Assembly: GCA_945873145.1 (NCBI GenBank)
Contig: CAMCBZ010000014.1
Span: 1-57,356 of the forward strand
Length of the DNA: 57,356 bases
Reading direction: 5' to 3'
Source: an uncultured Prevotella sp.
GTDB lineage: Bacteria; Bacteroidota; Bacteroidia; Bacteroidales; Bacteroidaceae
In this document: piece by piece, positions 32,316 to 42,746 of the stretch
How the letters are laid out: the number at the start of each line of letters is the position of its first letter
How positions within the stretch are numbered: the first letter of the stretch is position 1
Program-made: the position numbers and the translations under genes
The notes under the pieces: model-generated
Databases searched by the model: none
Told to the model about the DNA's origin: nothing
What the model saw: the letters and a program-made list of their open reading frames with translations, nothing else

Positions 32316-33827
32316 ATGAACGACAAAAATGTGGTGATCATTGGCGGAGGCTTAGGTGGTCTCTTCACGGGTGCCATCCTGGCCAAAGAGGGTTACCGCG
32401 TGACGGTACTGGAAAAGAACGCCACCATCGGCGGAGGACTGCAGACGTTCCGCCGCATGGGCGAGGACTTCGACACGGGTATGCACGTCATCGCGGGCAT
32501 GAGGCCGGGCGGCACCATCCGCCGCATCTGCGACTACCTCGGCATCACGCCTCAGATGCAGTTGCGCGACGTCGACGATTTCTGCGCCGACGAGCTTTTC
32601 TTCCTTGAAGACCGCGCCACCTACCGCATTGGCTGCGGTCGCCAAGGTTTTGTAGACTCACTGGTGAAGTCTTTTCCTGGCTGTCGCGACGAGCTCACGA
32701 CTTATGTCGATGCGCTCTATCGCATGACCGGTGCTATCGATCTCTTCAATCTGCGGCCGGCACCGTCGGTACTCACCGAGATGCCGCCACAGGCACTGAT
32801 GGCTGCCGACGCGTTCATCGCACAATATATTCACGACCCTCGGCTGCGCAGCGTGCTGGCCTATATGAATCCGCTCTACGGCGGACAGGCGGGGCGCACA
32901 CCCGCTTATGTCCACGCCATCGTCAGCGTACTCTATCTGCAAGGTGCCAGCCGCTTCGTCGACGGTAGCAGCCACACCGCCGACCTGCTGGCCAAGGTGA
33001 TCACCGACAACGGAGGACTGGTACTCCCCCACGACGCTGTCACCACCATCGACGTGGAGGACCATGAGGTGAAGGCGGTGACGACAAAGAGCGGAAAGGT
33101 CTATCATGCCGACACGTTCATCAGCGACATCCATCCCGCGGCACTCTTCCACCTCATCCACGGCAAGGCTTTCACCAAAGCCTACACCGAGCGGGTGAAG
33201 CAAATACCGGAGACAATCTCGGCCTTCTCGCTCTATCTGAAGATGCGGCCAGCCTCGTTTCCCTATATCAACCACAGCGTCTACCTCATGTCACGCTACG
33301 ATGACATCTGGAACTTCAGCCGCGAGGACCGCCCGTGGCCTCTTGGTCTGCTGATGATGACGCCACCGGTGAGCCGACAACAGCCGTGGAGCAGCAAGGT
33401 GCTCGTCACCGTGCCGATGCGGTTCAGTCAGGCTGAGCAATGGGCCGACACGCTGACGGGGCGGCGCGGTGAGGATTATGAACAATGGAAACAGCAGCGC
33501 GCACGCAAGGTGCTGGCGATGGTGGAGCAGCGCTACCCCGGTTTTTCCGCCAACATCGAGGGCATGGTCACCGCCTCGCCACTGACGATCCGCGACTACT
33601 ATGGCACGGCAGGCGGTGGCATAGCGGGTTTTGCGCGCAACTGCCACCAAATCCTTGACAGCCATCTGCCTGTAGTGACGAAGGTGCGCAACCTGCTGCT
33701 CACGGGGCAATTCGTCAATCTTCACGGCTTCTGTGGCGTGCCGCTGACAGCCATCAACACGTCGGAGGCACTGTTAGGCCTCAATGCTGTCGTCAACAAA
33801 ATCAATGGTGATCAAACGAAAAGCTAA
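32316..33827 (+). CDS. FAD oxidoreductase, phytoene desaturase/CrtISO-like (2)
   Basis: 503 residues from the ATG at 32316 (a TTG five codons upstream is possible; AAGGAAAAG precedes the ATG). Same plan as its neighbour: VVIIGGGLGGLFTGAILAK, LEKNATIGGG, GEDFDTGMHVIAG and LLLTGQFVNLHGFCGV. The two are tandem paralogues of similar length but well diverged. The gene's last codons (KINGDQTKS) belong to the first unit of a triple tandem repeat, so the C-terminal tail may have been altered by that event. Confidence 0.85.
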   Translation: MNDKNVVIIGGGLGGLFTGAILAKEGYRVTVLEKNATIGGGLQTFRRMGEDFDTGMHVIAGMRPGGTIRRICDYLGITPQMQLRDVDDFCADELFFLEDRATYRIGCGRQGFVDSLVKSFPGCRDELTTYVDALYRMTGAIDLFNLRPAPSVLTEMPPQALMAADAFIAQYIHDPRLRSVLAYMNPLYGGQAGRTPAYVHAIVSVLYLQGASRFVDGSSHTADLLAKVITDNGGLVLPHDAVTTIDVEDHEVKAVTTKSGKVYHADTFISDIHPAALFHLIHGKAFTKAYTERVKQIPETISAFSLYLKMRPASFPYINHSVYLMSRYDDIWNFSREDRPWPLGLLMMTPPVSRQQPWSSKVLVTVPMRFSQAEQWADTLTGRRGEDYEQWKQQRARKVLAMVEQRYPGFSANIEGMVTASPLTIRDYYGTAGGGIAGFARNCHQILDSHLPVVTKVRNLLLTGQFVNLHGFCGVPLTAINTSEALLGLNAVVNKINGDQTKS

Positions 33828-33930
33828 GACGATACACATATAAAATCAATGATGATCCCACAAAACGCTAAGGCGATATACCCATAACAATGACTATACC
33901 ACAAAATGCTAAGGCGATATATATAATAAG
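33798..33930 (+). repeat. three tandem repeats of about 44 bp at a gene end
   Basis: Units begin near 33798, 33842 and 33886, sharing AAAATCAATG.TGATC..AC.AAA.GCTAAG.CGATA. The first lies in the end of the oxidoreductase gene including its TAA; the third runs into the TATATAATAAGGTGTAG motif. Looks like duplication of the 3' end of the gene. Confidence 0.8.
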
Positions 33931-33937
33931 GTGTAGG
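33918..33937 (+). repeat. TATATAATAAGGTGTAG leader motif, copy 3
   Basis: TATATATAATAAGGTGTAGG, ending 3 bp before the esterase ATG at 33941. Confidence 0.6.
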
Positions 33938-33940
33938 CTC

Positions 33941-34822
33941 ATGCAGCACACCCGCAGCTTTTTCTGCTTGCTGCTGATGCTGACATTCTTGTCGACGCTA
34001 AGCGCATCGGCCAAGACAGAGGTGGAGCGTGTCAACATCTGGGCGGGAACCAACGTGCACCATCGTGTGTGGCTGACGCCCTATCCTGCCGGAAACAACA
34101 GTCCGGCAATCATCGTGTGTCCGGGCGGCAGTTATTTCTGGCACGACATGGACGCCGAAGGTGAGCAGGTGGGCCGCTGGCTCCAGCGCAACGGCATCTC
34201 GGCTTTCGTACTGCGCTACCGCACAGCCTATGTCCCTGCCTTTGTGCTGCACTACCGCTGGTTGCTGCGTGGCAACCGCTACCCCGATGCGCTCAACGAC
34301 CTCAAGCAGTCGTTGCGCTATGTCAGAAGTCACGCTGTGGAATATGGCGTAGACACGACGCGCATCGGCGTGATGGGCTTCTCCGCCGGCGGCCATCTGG
34401 CGATGAGTGCCGTGGAACTGCTGCCCCGCGCTGAATGGCCTTCGTTTGTCGTACCCGTCTATCCCGTGGTGACCTTCGTCGATCCCTGCATGCACAAAAG
34501 GTCGCGACGCGGTCTGCTCGGTGACAGCCGTGAGCACAACCGTCGTCTCTGCGACTCGCTGTCGATGGAGCGCCATGTGCCGGACGATTGCCCTCCGGTG
34601 TTTCTCGTCAACTGCCACGACGACCCCATCGTCCATTACCACAATGCCGAGCTCCTCGACTCGGCACTCACAGCCCACCATGTGCCGCACCAATATATTC
34701 AGTACCGAACTGGCGGCCACGGCTTCGGAGCGTCGGAAGACAAGGGCACAGCAGAGTGCAGACAGTGGAAAACGGCCTTCCTCACGTGGCTGCGGGAACT
34801 GTGGGAAGGTGAAGGAAACTGA
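33941..34822 (+). CDS. secreted alpha/beta-hydrolase, esterase (acetylxylan/feruloyl esterase-like)
   Basis: 293 residues from the ATG at 33941; only this start gives a signal peptide (SFFCLLLMLTFLSTLSASA). Alpha/beta-hydrolase with oxyanion segment VCPGGSYFWHDMD, nucleophile Ser in GFSAGGHLAM, Asp in VNCHDDPIVHYHN and His in TGGHGFGASED. It resembles small carbohydrate esterases of Bacteroidota, which act on acetyl or feruloyl groups. It closes the polyene block 113 bp after the oxidoreductase and could hydrolyse an ester of that product, or be an unrelated xylan esterase that lies nearby. Context favours neither firmly. Confidence 0.8.
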   Translation: MQHTRSFFCLLLMLTFLSTLSASAKTEVERVNIWAGTNVHHRVWLTPYPAGNNSPAIIVCPGGSYFWHDMDAEGEQVGRWLQRNGISAFVLRYRTAYVPAFVLHYRWLLRGNRYPDALNDLKQSLRYVRSHAVEYGVDTTRIGVMGFSAGGHLAMSAVELLPRAEWPSFVVPVYPVVTFVDPCMHKRSRRGLLGDSREHNRRLCDSLSMERHVPDDCPPVFLVNCHDDPIVHYHNAELLDSALTAHHVPHQYIQYRTGGHGFGASEDKGTAECRQWKTAFLTWLRELWEGEGN

Positions 34823-35329
34823 ATAGGAGGCAACGGGAATACGAAATAAACAGTTGCGGCTATAGCAAAAACCGATAGCGGAATACGAAACAGCCGATAG
34901 TAGCAAGTCATGATCAAATGTTGTAGAAACTGACAATTTTCCGTCCAAATACAGGCGTTTTTCTGGACCAACACCTCTGTTGCTCCGATTTTTTCGATTT
35001 TTGGGAACTTTTTCACAATCAGTTGATACACAGAGTATTATAAACAAAGAGCATTCCCAACTCAAATAATACAGCTATTTTACAATGAGATATCAGTGGA
35101 GTTTGCCTATCAGAAAGCCTTTCTGATGCTGTCATCACGCTGATTTCATCAGGTCACTAAAGCGTGTTGATGAGGTCAGAAAGCGTTTCTGAGAGTATCA
35201 GAAAGGCTTTCTGACCACATGCCCTCTCTTTTTTGTCGTTTTCACCTCCCCTTTTTCTGATTTCTCCCAAAAGTTCTTCTCTAGAATGATCGCCCGCGAT
35301 GAACTACTTTTGTCAACAAGTTTCTCTGC
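34823..35329. other. 507-bp gene-free region after the polyene block
   Basis: Contains GGGAATACGAAA/CGGAATACGAAAC direct repeats (34833-34893) and copy B of the dispersed element (34931-35318). No terminator for the polyene transcript was recognised. Confidence 0.6.
34931..35318 (+). repeat. dispersed intergenic element, copy B
   Basis: Aligns by eye with 11744-12119 in the same orientation. Its centre (35110-35215) contains a near-perfect set of inverted repeats: ATCAGAAAGCCTTTCTGAT, ATCACGCTGATTTCATCA and a second ATCAGAAAGGCTTTCTGA palindrome. The left part has GTCCA...TGGAC. The right end GAACTACTTTTGTCAA includes a TACTTTTG box (35305-35312). Confidence 0.7.
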
Positions 35330-35548
35330 GTGGCGACTATAAAAGTCAAACCAAATACCATGATATATTGTGTGATGCAAGCATATCTGAAAGAAACTAG
35401 CGAACTGCTTATATTCTCCGATTCTTATCAATTCACAATGATGCACAGAGTATTCTCTAATTCTCAAATTCTTGATAAAAAGAAATTAGCGCGAGCTAAG
35501 GCTGCAACACCTTTCGCTGAATTGTTGCAAAGACTTAACCGCCATTGA
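35330..35548 (+). CDS. small hypothetical protein, doubtful
   Basis: A 72-codon GTG-started frame, or 62 codons from the ATG at 35360, between element B and a terminator 15 bp beyond its stop. The C-terminal part (LDKKKLARAKAATPFAELL) is basic and helical. There is a -7-like box at 35305-35312 inside the element. No family recognised. The terminator may exist only for the convergent GH97 gene, so this may be a chance frame. Confidence 0.25.
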   Translation: MATIKVKPNTMIYCVMQAYLKETSELLIFSDSYQFTMMHRVFSNSQILDKKKLARAKAATPFAELLQRLNRH

Positions 35549-35556
35549 TAAAGCAC

Positions 35557-35595
35557 AAAAAAAGCGTGCAGTTCAATCGAACTGCACGCTTTTTT
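35557..35595. terminator. bidirectional intrinsic terminator
   Basis: AAAAAAA then GCGTGCAGTT (35564-35573), loop CAATCG, AACTGCACGC (35580-35589) and TTTTTT. The A run and T run make it work on both strands. It lies 100 bp beyond the GH97 stop and is the likely end of the polysaccharide locus transcript. Confidence 0.93.
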
Positions 35596-35693
35596 GTTTA
35601 TATGGCCTTGTTAACGTAGACCATAGATTGTAGCATGACTATCAAAGCCAGAATGTTTCTGCTCAATCACAAGCACAGAAGCATGTCTCTCTT

Positions 35694-37853
<2,160 letters not shown>

Positions 37854-37886
37854 CTACAAGTGTTTGTCTTTTAGTTCGTCTTCCGT

Positions 37887-39671
37887 TTATTCTATCACCA
37901 CCATGGTCCAGTATTTCAATGAGGGCAGGGTGAAGGTGATATAGTCACCCTTTTGTTGGAATGGCAACTCCTGGGCGACGCCGCCAAGAGCATCAGGCGA
38001 GGCCACCCATACTTTCTTCACATCTTTTGTCTTCACTGCCAAAGGAATGTTGGACAGCGCCTTGGGTTCTGGTTGTGTGCCATCCATGTCGCGCCAACTC
38101 AGAGAATTGGCTTGGGAGAAGTTGAGCAGGCTGATAATCTTCTTTCCATTCACTTCGCGGCATACCGTGGTAACGGTCTGCAACTTGGGGGGCCACGAGT
38201 TGATGGTCACCTCGCTGCTGTTGGCCACTACAGGAATGGAAAGGTCTGTTCCCCGGTCTCTCAGCAGGTTCTCGTATGCAGTAAGGAAATCGTAGTAGTG
38301 CACGATGGCCTTCTTCAAATCGTTGTCCATTTTCAGGTCGCCATTGGGGAAGTACTCTTTATGGAGCATGTGGTCTCCTAATTCCAGATGGCTTGCTCCG
38401 ATAGCAAACATCACGGCATCAGTGAGCAACACGCCCGGCGTGTTGAACGTCCCGGACTCCTTATTATAGTTCATGTAGGCAGCGAAAACCTGAGCCATTG
38501 CCGGTGTGTCAGGATCCGTGTTGGCTTCGCTTTGGTTTTTGCGCATGATAGAGAGCAGGTCGGCAAACTGGTCTTCGCCTCCCCACAATTCGCTGTAGAG
38601 AAAGTCTACGTCGCCCGTGGCAGCCATCTGTTTAGCACCGTAGTTGCTGACGGCATTCATCACCAGTCTCTTCGCGGGATCGGATTTCTTCATTTTAGCA
38701 ATAAACGAGGCAAATCCCTGGGTGACATTGATTTTGTTGCCATAGTAGTCATATTCCGGATCATGGTTTCCCAGTTGGTCGATGTGAAAGCCGTCGAAGT
38801 CAAACGTATTATAAACGTCGCTGACCTTCCGGGCGAAATAGTCTTGCCAGGCTGTGTTGCCGGGATTGACGAGCGTGAGATTGCTCTTCCATCCTGATGG
38901 CAAAGTGAGCGCATCGACAGTGCTGTGGCTCTCATCCTTATACATGTACCATTTGGGACTGACACCATCCTGCGCGGCATCGTCCAAAGCACCGTAGCAG
39001 AGGTCATAGAACATGGCCTTCATGCCGTGGGCATGGGCTTGGCTGATATACGCTTTGACGACACTGGTGTTGACCTTGCGATTGGCGATGTCGGCATAGC
39101 TGTCCTCTACCTTACCGTCGCGAAGCACTACAGGCTCGTGGTGCTTGTTTTGCCAGTCATAAAACTGCAGGCCGTTGATGTGGCAGCGATTAAGCAGCGC
39201 TGTCTCCTGACTGATCACCTCAGATGTCTTCGTGTCGTCGTAGGTTCCCACGAAGCCATAGCGCGGATACCGTGCCCAGTCGGAAGACACATCAATAGCG
39301 ATTGTGCCGCAGATAGTCTGTTTGCCACTGGCATCAGTAGTGTACACATCAGCGAGGTAGCCCGTGTAGTCAGTGGAAGGCGGTGTCCATGTCCAACTGG
39401 TACCGGTGAGAGACTGTTCCTCAATGACGGTGGCACCTTGGCGGTAGCGCACCTTGGCACCGTCCGGCAGCGGGCTGCCGGACGTGAGGGAGACTTTCTC
39501 TCCGGGCGCATATCGGGCCTTGTCGGTGGACAAGTGTAGACTGAGGTCGGAGATGAGCGTCGTCGCCGGCTGTGTCGGTTGGATGGTCGACGGATCTATG
39601 GGAGAATCGTTGTCGCTGCTGCAAGCAGCGCACAGCAGAGGTATAGCTAAAATCAAAGAGTACATTTTCAT
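37887..39671 (-). CDS. GH66 dextranase, surface lipoprotein
   Basis: 594 residues. Lipoprotein signal LLCAACSSDNDSP with acidic residues right after the Cys, the Bacteroidota pattern for export to the cell surface. An Ig-like beta domain (about 40-130, LHLSTDKARYAPGEKVSLTSG) precedes the GH66 barrel: YPRYGFVGTYDDT, YDLCYGAL, nucleophile Asp in FDGFHIDQLGNHD and acid Glu in YSELWGGEDQF. GH66 enzymes hydrolyse or cyclise alpha-1,6-glucan (dextran). Without the CBM35 insertion of cycloisomaltooligosaccharide glucanotransferases, dextranase is the better call. Confidence 0.9.
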   Translation of the reverse strand: MKMYSLILAIPLLCAACSSDNDSPIDPSTIQPTQPATTLISDLSLHLSTDKARYAPGEKVSLTSGSPLPDGAKVRYRQGATVIEEQSLTGTSWTWTPPSTDYTGYLADVYTTDASGKQTICGTIAIDVSSDWARYPRYGFVGTYDDTKTSEVISQETALLNRCHINGLQFYDWQNKHHEPVVLRDGKVEDSYADIANRKVNTSVVKAYISQAHAHGMKAMFYDLCYGALDDAAQDGVSPKWYMYKDESHSTVDALTLPSGWKSNLTLVNPGNTAWQDYFARKVSDVYNTFDFDGFHIDQLGNHDPEYDYYGNKINVTQGFASFIAKMKKSDPAKRLVMNAVSNYGAKQMAATGDVDFLYSELWGGEDQFADLLSIMRKNQSEANTDPDTPAMAQVFAAYMNYNKESGTFNTPGVLLTDAVMFAIGASHLELGDHMLHKEYFPNGDLKMDNDLKKAIVHYYDFLTAYENLLRDRGTDLSIPVVANSSEVTINSWPPKLQTVTTVCREVNGKKIISLLNFSQANSLSWRDMDGTQPEPKALSNIPLAVKTKDVKKVWVASPDALGGVAQELPFQQKGDYITFTLPSLKYWTMVVIE

Positions 39672-39711
39672 GAGTATCGTTTTATGTTGTACTGGGATAT
39701 CTATAAGTATT

Positions 39712-41208
39712 CTATTGTTTGACGATGGAGACCGTCTCGGCGAGTTGGTTAAGCGTGATGGTGTAGGTACCCGACTGTGTTATCTTCCACTTCTGGTCGA
39801 TGTCGCCTACATTGATGTCGAGATACTGGTTCTTGAATTCCTCATCGCTTTTATCAATGAAGAGCATCTTTTCGGTCTGACCGGTAGGCTCCTTGTCGTT
39901 GCCTGCGGCACAGAGGAACCAAGCGCCATTCCAGTCGTTGCGCTTATCACAAGTGAACTTCAGCTCTCCGGCATTCAGCGTACCGGTCCATGTGAAGATG
40001 TAAGGATTATCGGTGGCCTGCAGGGCTGTGGCATTATCAATTGACCAGCCTGCGGGAGTAGCATCGCCAACCATCCAAATGGTGGTGTAAGGCGTGAACG
40101 GTTTCATCAGCATACGTTCCTTGCCTTTGCGGATGTCCACACATATCTTATAAGCCTTGCCAGTCTCTCCATCTTTCAAGAACCATTTATGATCCGGATC
40201 ATAACCACTGACAAGTTGCATGTGTGTGTCGGTGTAAGGAGCATTGTCGGCGGTAGCCTTGTACATATTCTCCCAGCTGCCTTTGGTTGTACCGAACTTG
40301 AACTCACCGCCTTTGTCAAAAACTCGGCCAATGCGGAAGAGATAGGGATCAAGAGGATCTGTGCTCATCGTTTCAAAGCCCCAGTCGGTCATGTTGCCCA
40401 CCAAATAGAGATGATCGAAAGCCGGACGGTTACCTTCAGCTTGGGTGAACGTTACATCACCCGTGAGCAGATTGGCCTCCACCTTATAATAATGGCTCTC
40501 TTCTATCTGCCATTTCTCATCGGGCTCGTTGTCGCCGGTGCGCAGTACGGCACGGTCATCTGTTCCTTTGTTGTAAGAGGGAAGGAATTGTCCCTTTGTG
40601 GTGATGAACTTCAGAGAACCAGCCTTCAGGTCACCTTGCCACTCAAACAAGCCATTGTCGACACGCTCCATAGCCGTAGCATTGTCGGCGCTCCAGCCAT
40701 TGGGGGTAGCGTCGCCGATGAGATAAAGCGTAGTGGTGACCGGCTGATAAGGTGTGACAGAGAAAGAGAGGGAATCAGACAGAGTGCCTTCCCATCCCGG
40801 AGTCTGAGTCAAAATACGCGCTTCGATGTCGCATTTCTGTCCGGGCACACCACCGAACTGGTCGAGGACGATCCCATTAAGGTTTTCTTGGTTCACGCTC
40901 CAGGAATAGGTCTGTCCTTCTTGACAGAGGGCTGTATAAGGCTCGGCGAAGTGCGTCCCGGCCTTAGCCAGTTGTAGTGTATAGTAGATGCGGTTGCCTG
41001 TGCCGCCATTGTTACCCGTTGTCCAGTTGAGCGTGAGAGCGTTGGCAGCGTGATTGATCTCCTGGAGCACATCGGTGCTTTGGTCAGCAGTGAGTGTCAG
41101 AGGATCCATGCCGAGGTTGTCTTTCTGGTAATCCTGGTCGTTGCAAGCCGTGAAGGACAAACCGCAGAACAGCCATACCAAAAGCGAAAATAAATATGTC
41201 TTATTCAT
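39712..41208 (-). CDS. SusE/SusF-like surface glycan-binding lipoprotein
   Basis: 498 residues. Lipoprotein signal LSFTACNDQDYQ. N-terminal SusE-type domain (LTADQSTDVLQEINHAANALTL-like beta region, 37-150) then three repeated starch-binding-like modules each with LYLIGDATPNGWSADNATA / LYLVGNMTDWGF / IWMVGDATPAGWSIDNATA and the KFITTKG / KFGTTKG / KFTCDKR follow-up. These correspond to the tandem binding modules of SusE/SusF. Binds the glycan at the cell surface for SusC/D. It is 39 bp after susD. Confidence 0.88.
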   Translation of the reverse strand: MNKTYLFSLLVWLFCGLSFTACNDQDYQKDNLGMDPLTLTADQSTDVLQEINHAANALTLNWTTGNNGGTGNRIYYTLQLAKAGTHFAEPYTALCQEGQTYSWSVNQENLNGIVLDQFGGVPGQKCDIEARILTQTPGWEGTLSDSLSFSVTPYQPVTTTLYLIGDATPNGWSADNATAMERVDNGLFEWQGDLKAGSLKFITTKGQFLPSYNKGTDDRAVLRTGDNEPDEKWQIEESHYYKVEANLLTGDVTFTQAEGNRPAFDHLYLVGNMTDWGFETMSTDPLDPYLFRIGRVFDKGGEFKFGTTKGSWENMYKATADNAPYTDTHMQLVSGYDPDHKWFLKDGETGKAYKICVDIRKGKERMLMKPFTPYTTIWMVGDATPAGWSIDNATALQATDNPYIFTWTGTLNAGELKFTCDKRNDWNGAWFLCAAGNDKEPTGQTEKMLFIDKSDEEFKNQYLDINVGDIDQKWKITQSGTYTITLNQLAETVSIVKQ

Positions 41209-41247
41209 ACTACTTAGCGTATTATTGATTAGAAAACAATGTGTGGC

Positions 41248-42738
41248 TTAATAGCCTGGATTCTGTGTGAGGAGAGGATTGGCGTCTATCTCTGTTTGAG
41301 GTATAGGGAAGAGCAGCCGATCCTTGTTGACATTGTTTTTGCCAATGGATTTCAAGAACTTGATGGCATAGTTGCCATGGTCGATTCTAATCATGTCGAA
41401 CCACCGATGTCCTTCGAACGCAAATTCCATGCGCCGCTCATGAATGATTTTCTCCCGCATTTCGTCCTGGGTCAGTCCCGTTACGGCGTCTAAGCCTGCC
41501 CGCTTACGGACGATGTTGAGTGGAACTTCAGCCGCGGTGGTCTGCCCCATCTCGTTGAGTGCCTCAGCTTTCATGAGCAGTACGTCGGCATAACGGTAGA
41601 CGACAAAGTTAGCGGGTGAAGTGTTGTACTCAGGAGAGATGCTCTTGGAAACTAGGAACTTACGGACATTGTAACCTGTGGTGGAGTAAGAGCTCTTGTA
41701 AGCGTGCCCATCATAATCAGGGCAACCTTGGTAGAAAACGGTCAGATTCTTGCGCTTGTCGCCCGGCTCCCATTGGCTCATGAACTCTTTGGTAGGCTGG
41801 TTCCAGCCCCATCCGCCGGCAACGAAATCAGAATTGCGCGGTCCCATAAAGGTGGAGAGCCAGCTTGACTGTGGATTGTTGCCCCAGAAGTCATAGTTGG
41901 TGTCACCACTGTATTGTACTTCGAAAATAGACTCCGGTCCATTGTTGACAGTCGCATCAAAGTTGCTCTCAAACTTACACTTGCTTAGGTCATAGCCTAA
42001 AGCAGTGACGGAATCACAAAGATTGACCACATGCTGATAGTCAGCCTTGTTATCCGGCGCAAGCGTGAGATACATGTCGGCCAGCATAGTTAGAGCTGCA
42101 TCTTTTGTAGCACGGCCCAAATCCTGACTGCTATAATCCTTCTTTGCAGGCAGCAGATCGATGGCTTTGCGGCAGTCTGAGGCAATCTGGCTATACACCT
42201 CTTCTTTGGAAGCACGGGCGATCGCTGTCGACTGACCAGGCGTGAAAGGCTTCAGGCGAAGGGGCACACCACCATAGAGGCGTACCAATACATAATAATA
42301 ATGTGCACGGAGGAAGTAGGCCTCACCGAGTGAGCGCTTCTGGATATTGTCACTGGCTTTTCCTTCCAGGTCATTGATGAGAATGTTGCATTGTCCAATG
42401 CCTACCCAAGGAGAACGCCACATATACAGGGCCATGCCGTTGTCACTCAAAGTAGTGAAGTTGGAAGCTTGCACTGTCTCCAAACCGTCCGTACCACCGC
42501 CGGCACCTACTACGCTGTTACCGGCCACGATGTCGAGCGTCCATATACGCTGATTGTACATGTTTGATGATTGCAGAGTGCGATAGCAACCGTTTGCCAT
42601 GGCCACTGCCACCGAGTCTGTAACGTCTACTTCTGGGTCGACGGTGTTTTTTGGGGTTTTATCGAGGAAGTCATCACCGCAGGAAACTAAGGAAAGTGAA
42701 GCCAGGGCGATGACACAATAATGATATATCTTATTCAT
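41248..42738 (-). CDS. SusD-like glycan-binding lipoprotein
   Basis: 496 residues. Lipoprotein signal LSLVSCGDDFLDKTP, then the SusD/RagB TPR-rich fold (EAYFLRAHYYYVLVRLYGGVPL is diagnostic) ending RLLFPIPQTEIDANPLLTQNPGY. It caps the SusC channel and delivers oligosaccharides. It starts 8 bp after the SusC stop. Confidence 0.96.
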   Translation of the reverse strand: MNKIYHYCVIALASLSLVSCGDDFLDKTPKNTVDPEVDVTDSVAVAMANGCYRTLQSSNMYNQRIWTLDIVAGNSVVGAGGGTDGLETVQASNFTTLSDNGMALYMWRSPWVGIGQCNILINDLEGKASDNIQKRSLGEAYFLRAHYYYVLVRLYGGVPLRLKPFTPGQSTAIARASKEEVYSQIASDCRKAIDLLPAKKDYSSQDLGRATKDAALTMLADMYLTLAPDNKADYQHVVNLCDSVTALGYDLSKCKFESNFDATVNNGPESIFEVQYSGDTNYDFWGNNPQSSWLSTFMGPRNSDFVAGGWGWNQPTKEFMSQWEPGDKRKNLTVFYQGCPDYDGHAYKSSYSTTGYNVRKFLVSKSISPEYNTSPANFVVYRYADVLLMKAEALNEMGQTTAAEVPLNIVRKRAGLDAVTGLTQDEMREKIIHERRMEFAFEGHRWFDMIRIDHGNYAIKFLKSIGKNNVNKDRLLFPIPQTEIDANPLLTQNPGY

Positions 42739-42746
42739 AGCAGCAA

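Noticed and set aside
17062..33827. Flexirubin or dialkylresorcinol cluster
   Set aside because: No DarA/DarB-like pair and no aromatic ammonia-lyase are present in the window; the gene set is closer to aryl-polyene machinery.
33941..34822. Assigning the esterase firmly to the xylan system
   Set aside because: It lies 24 kb from the xylan genes and directly behind the polyene block; the sequence alone does not settle its substrate.
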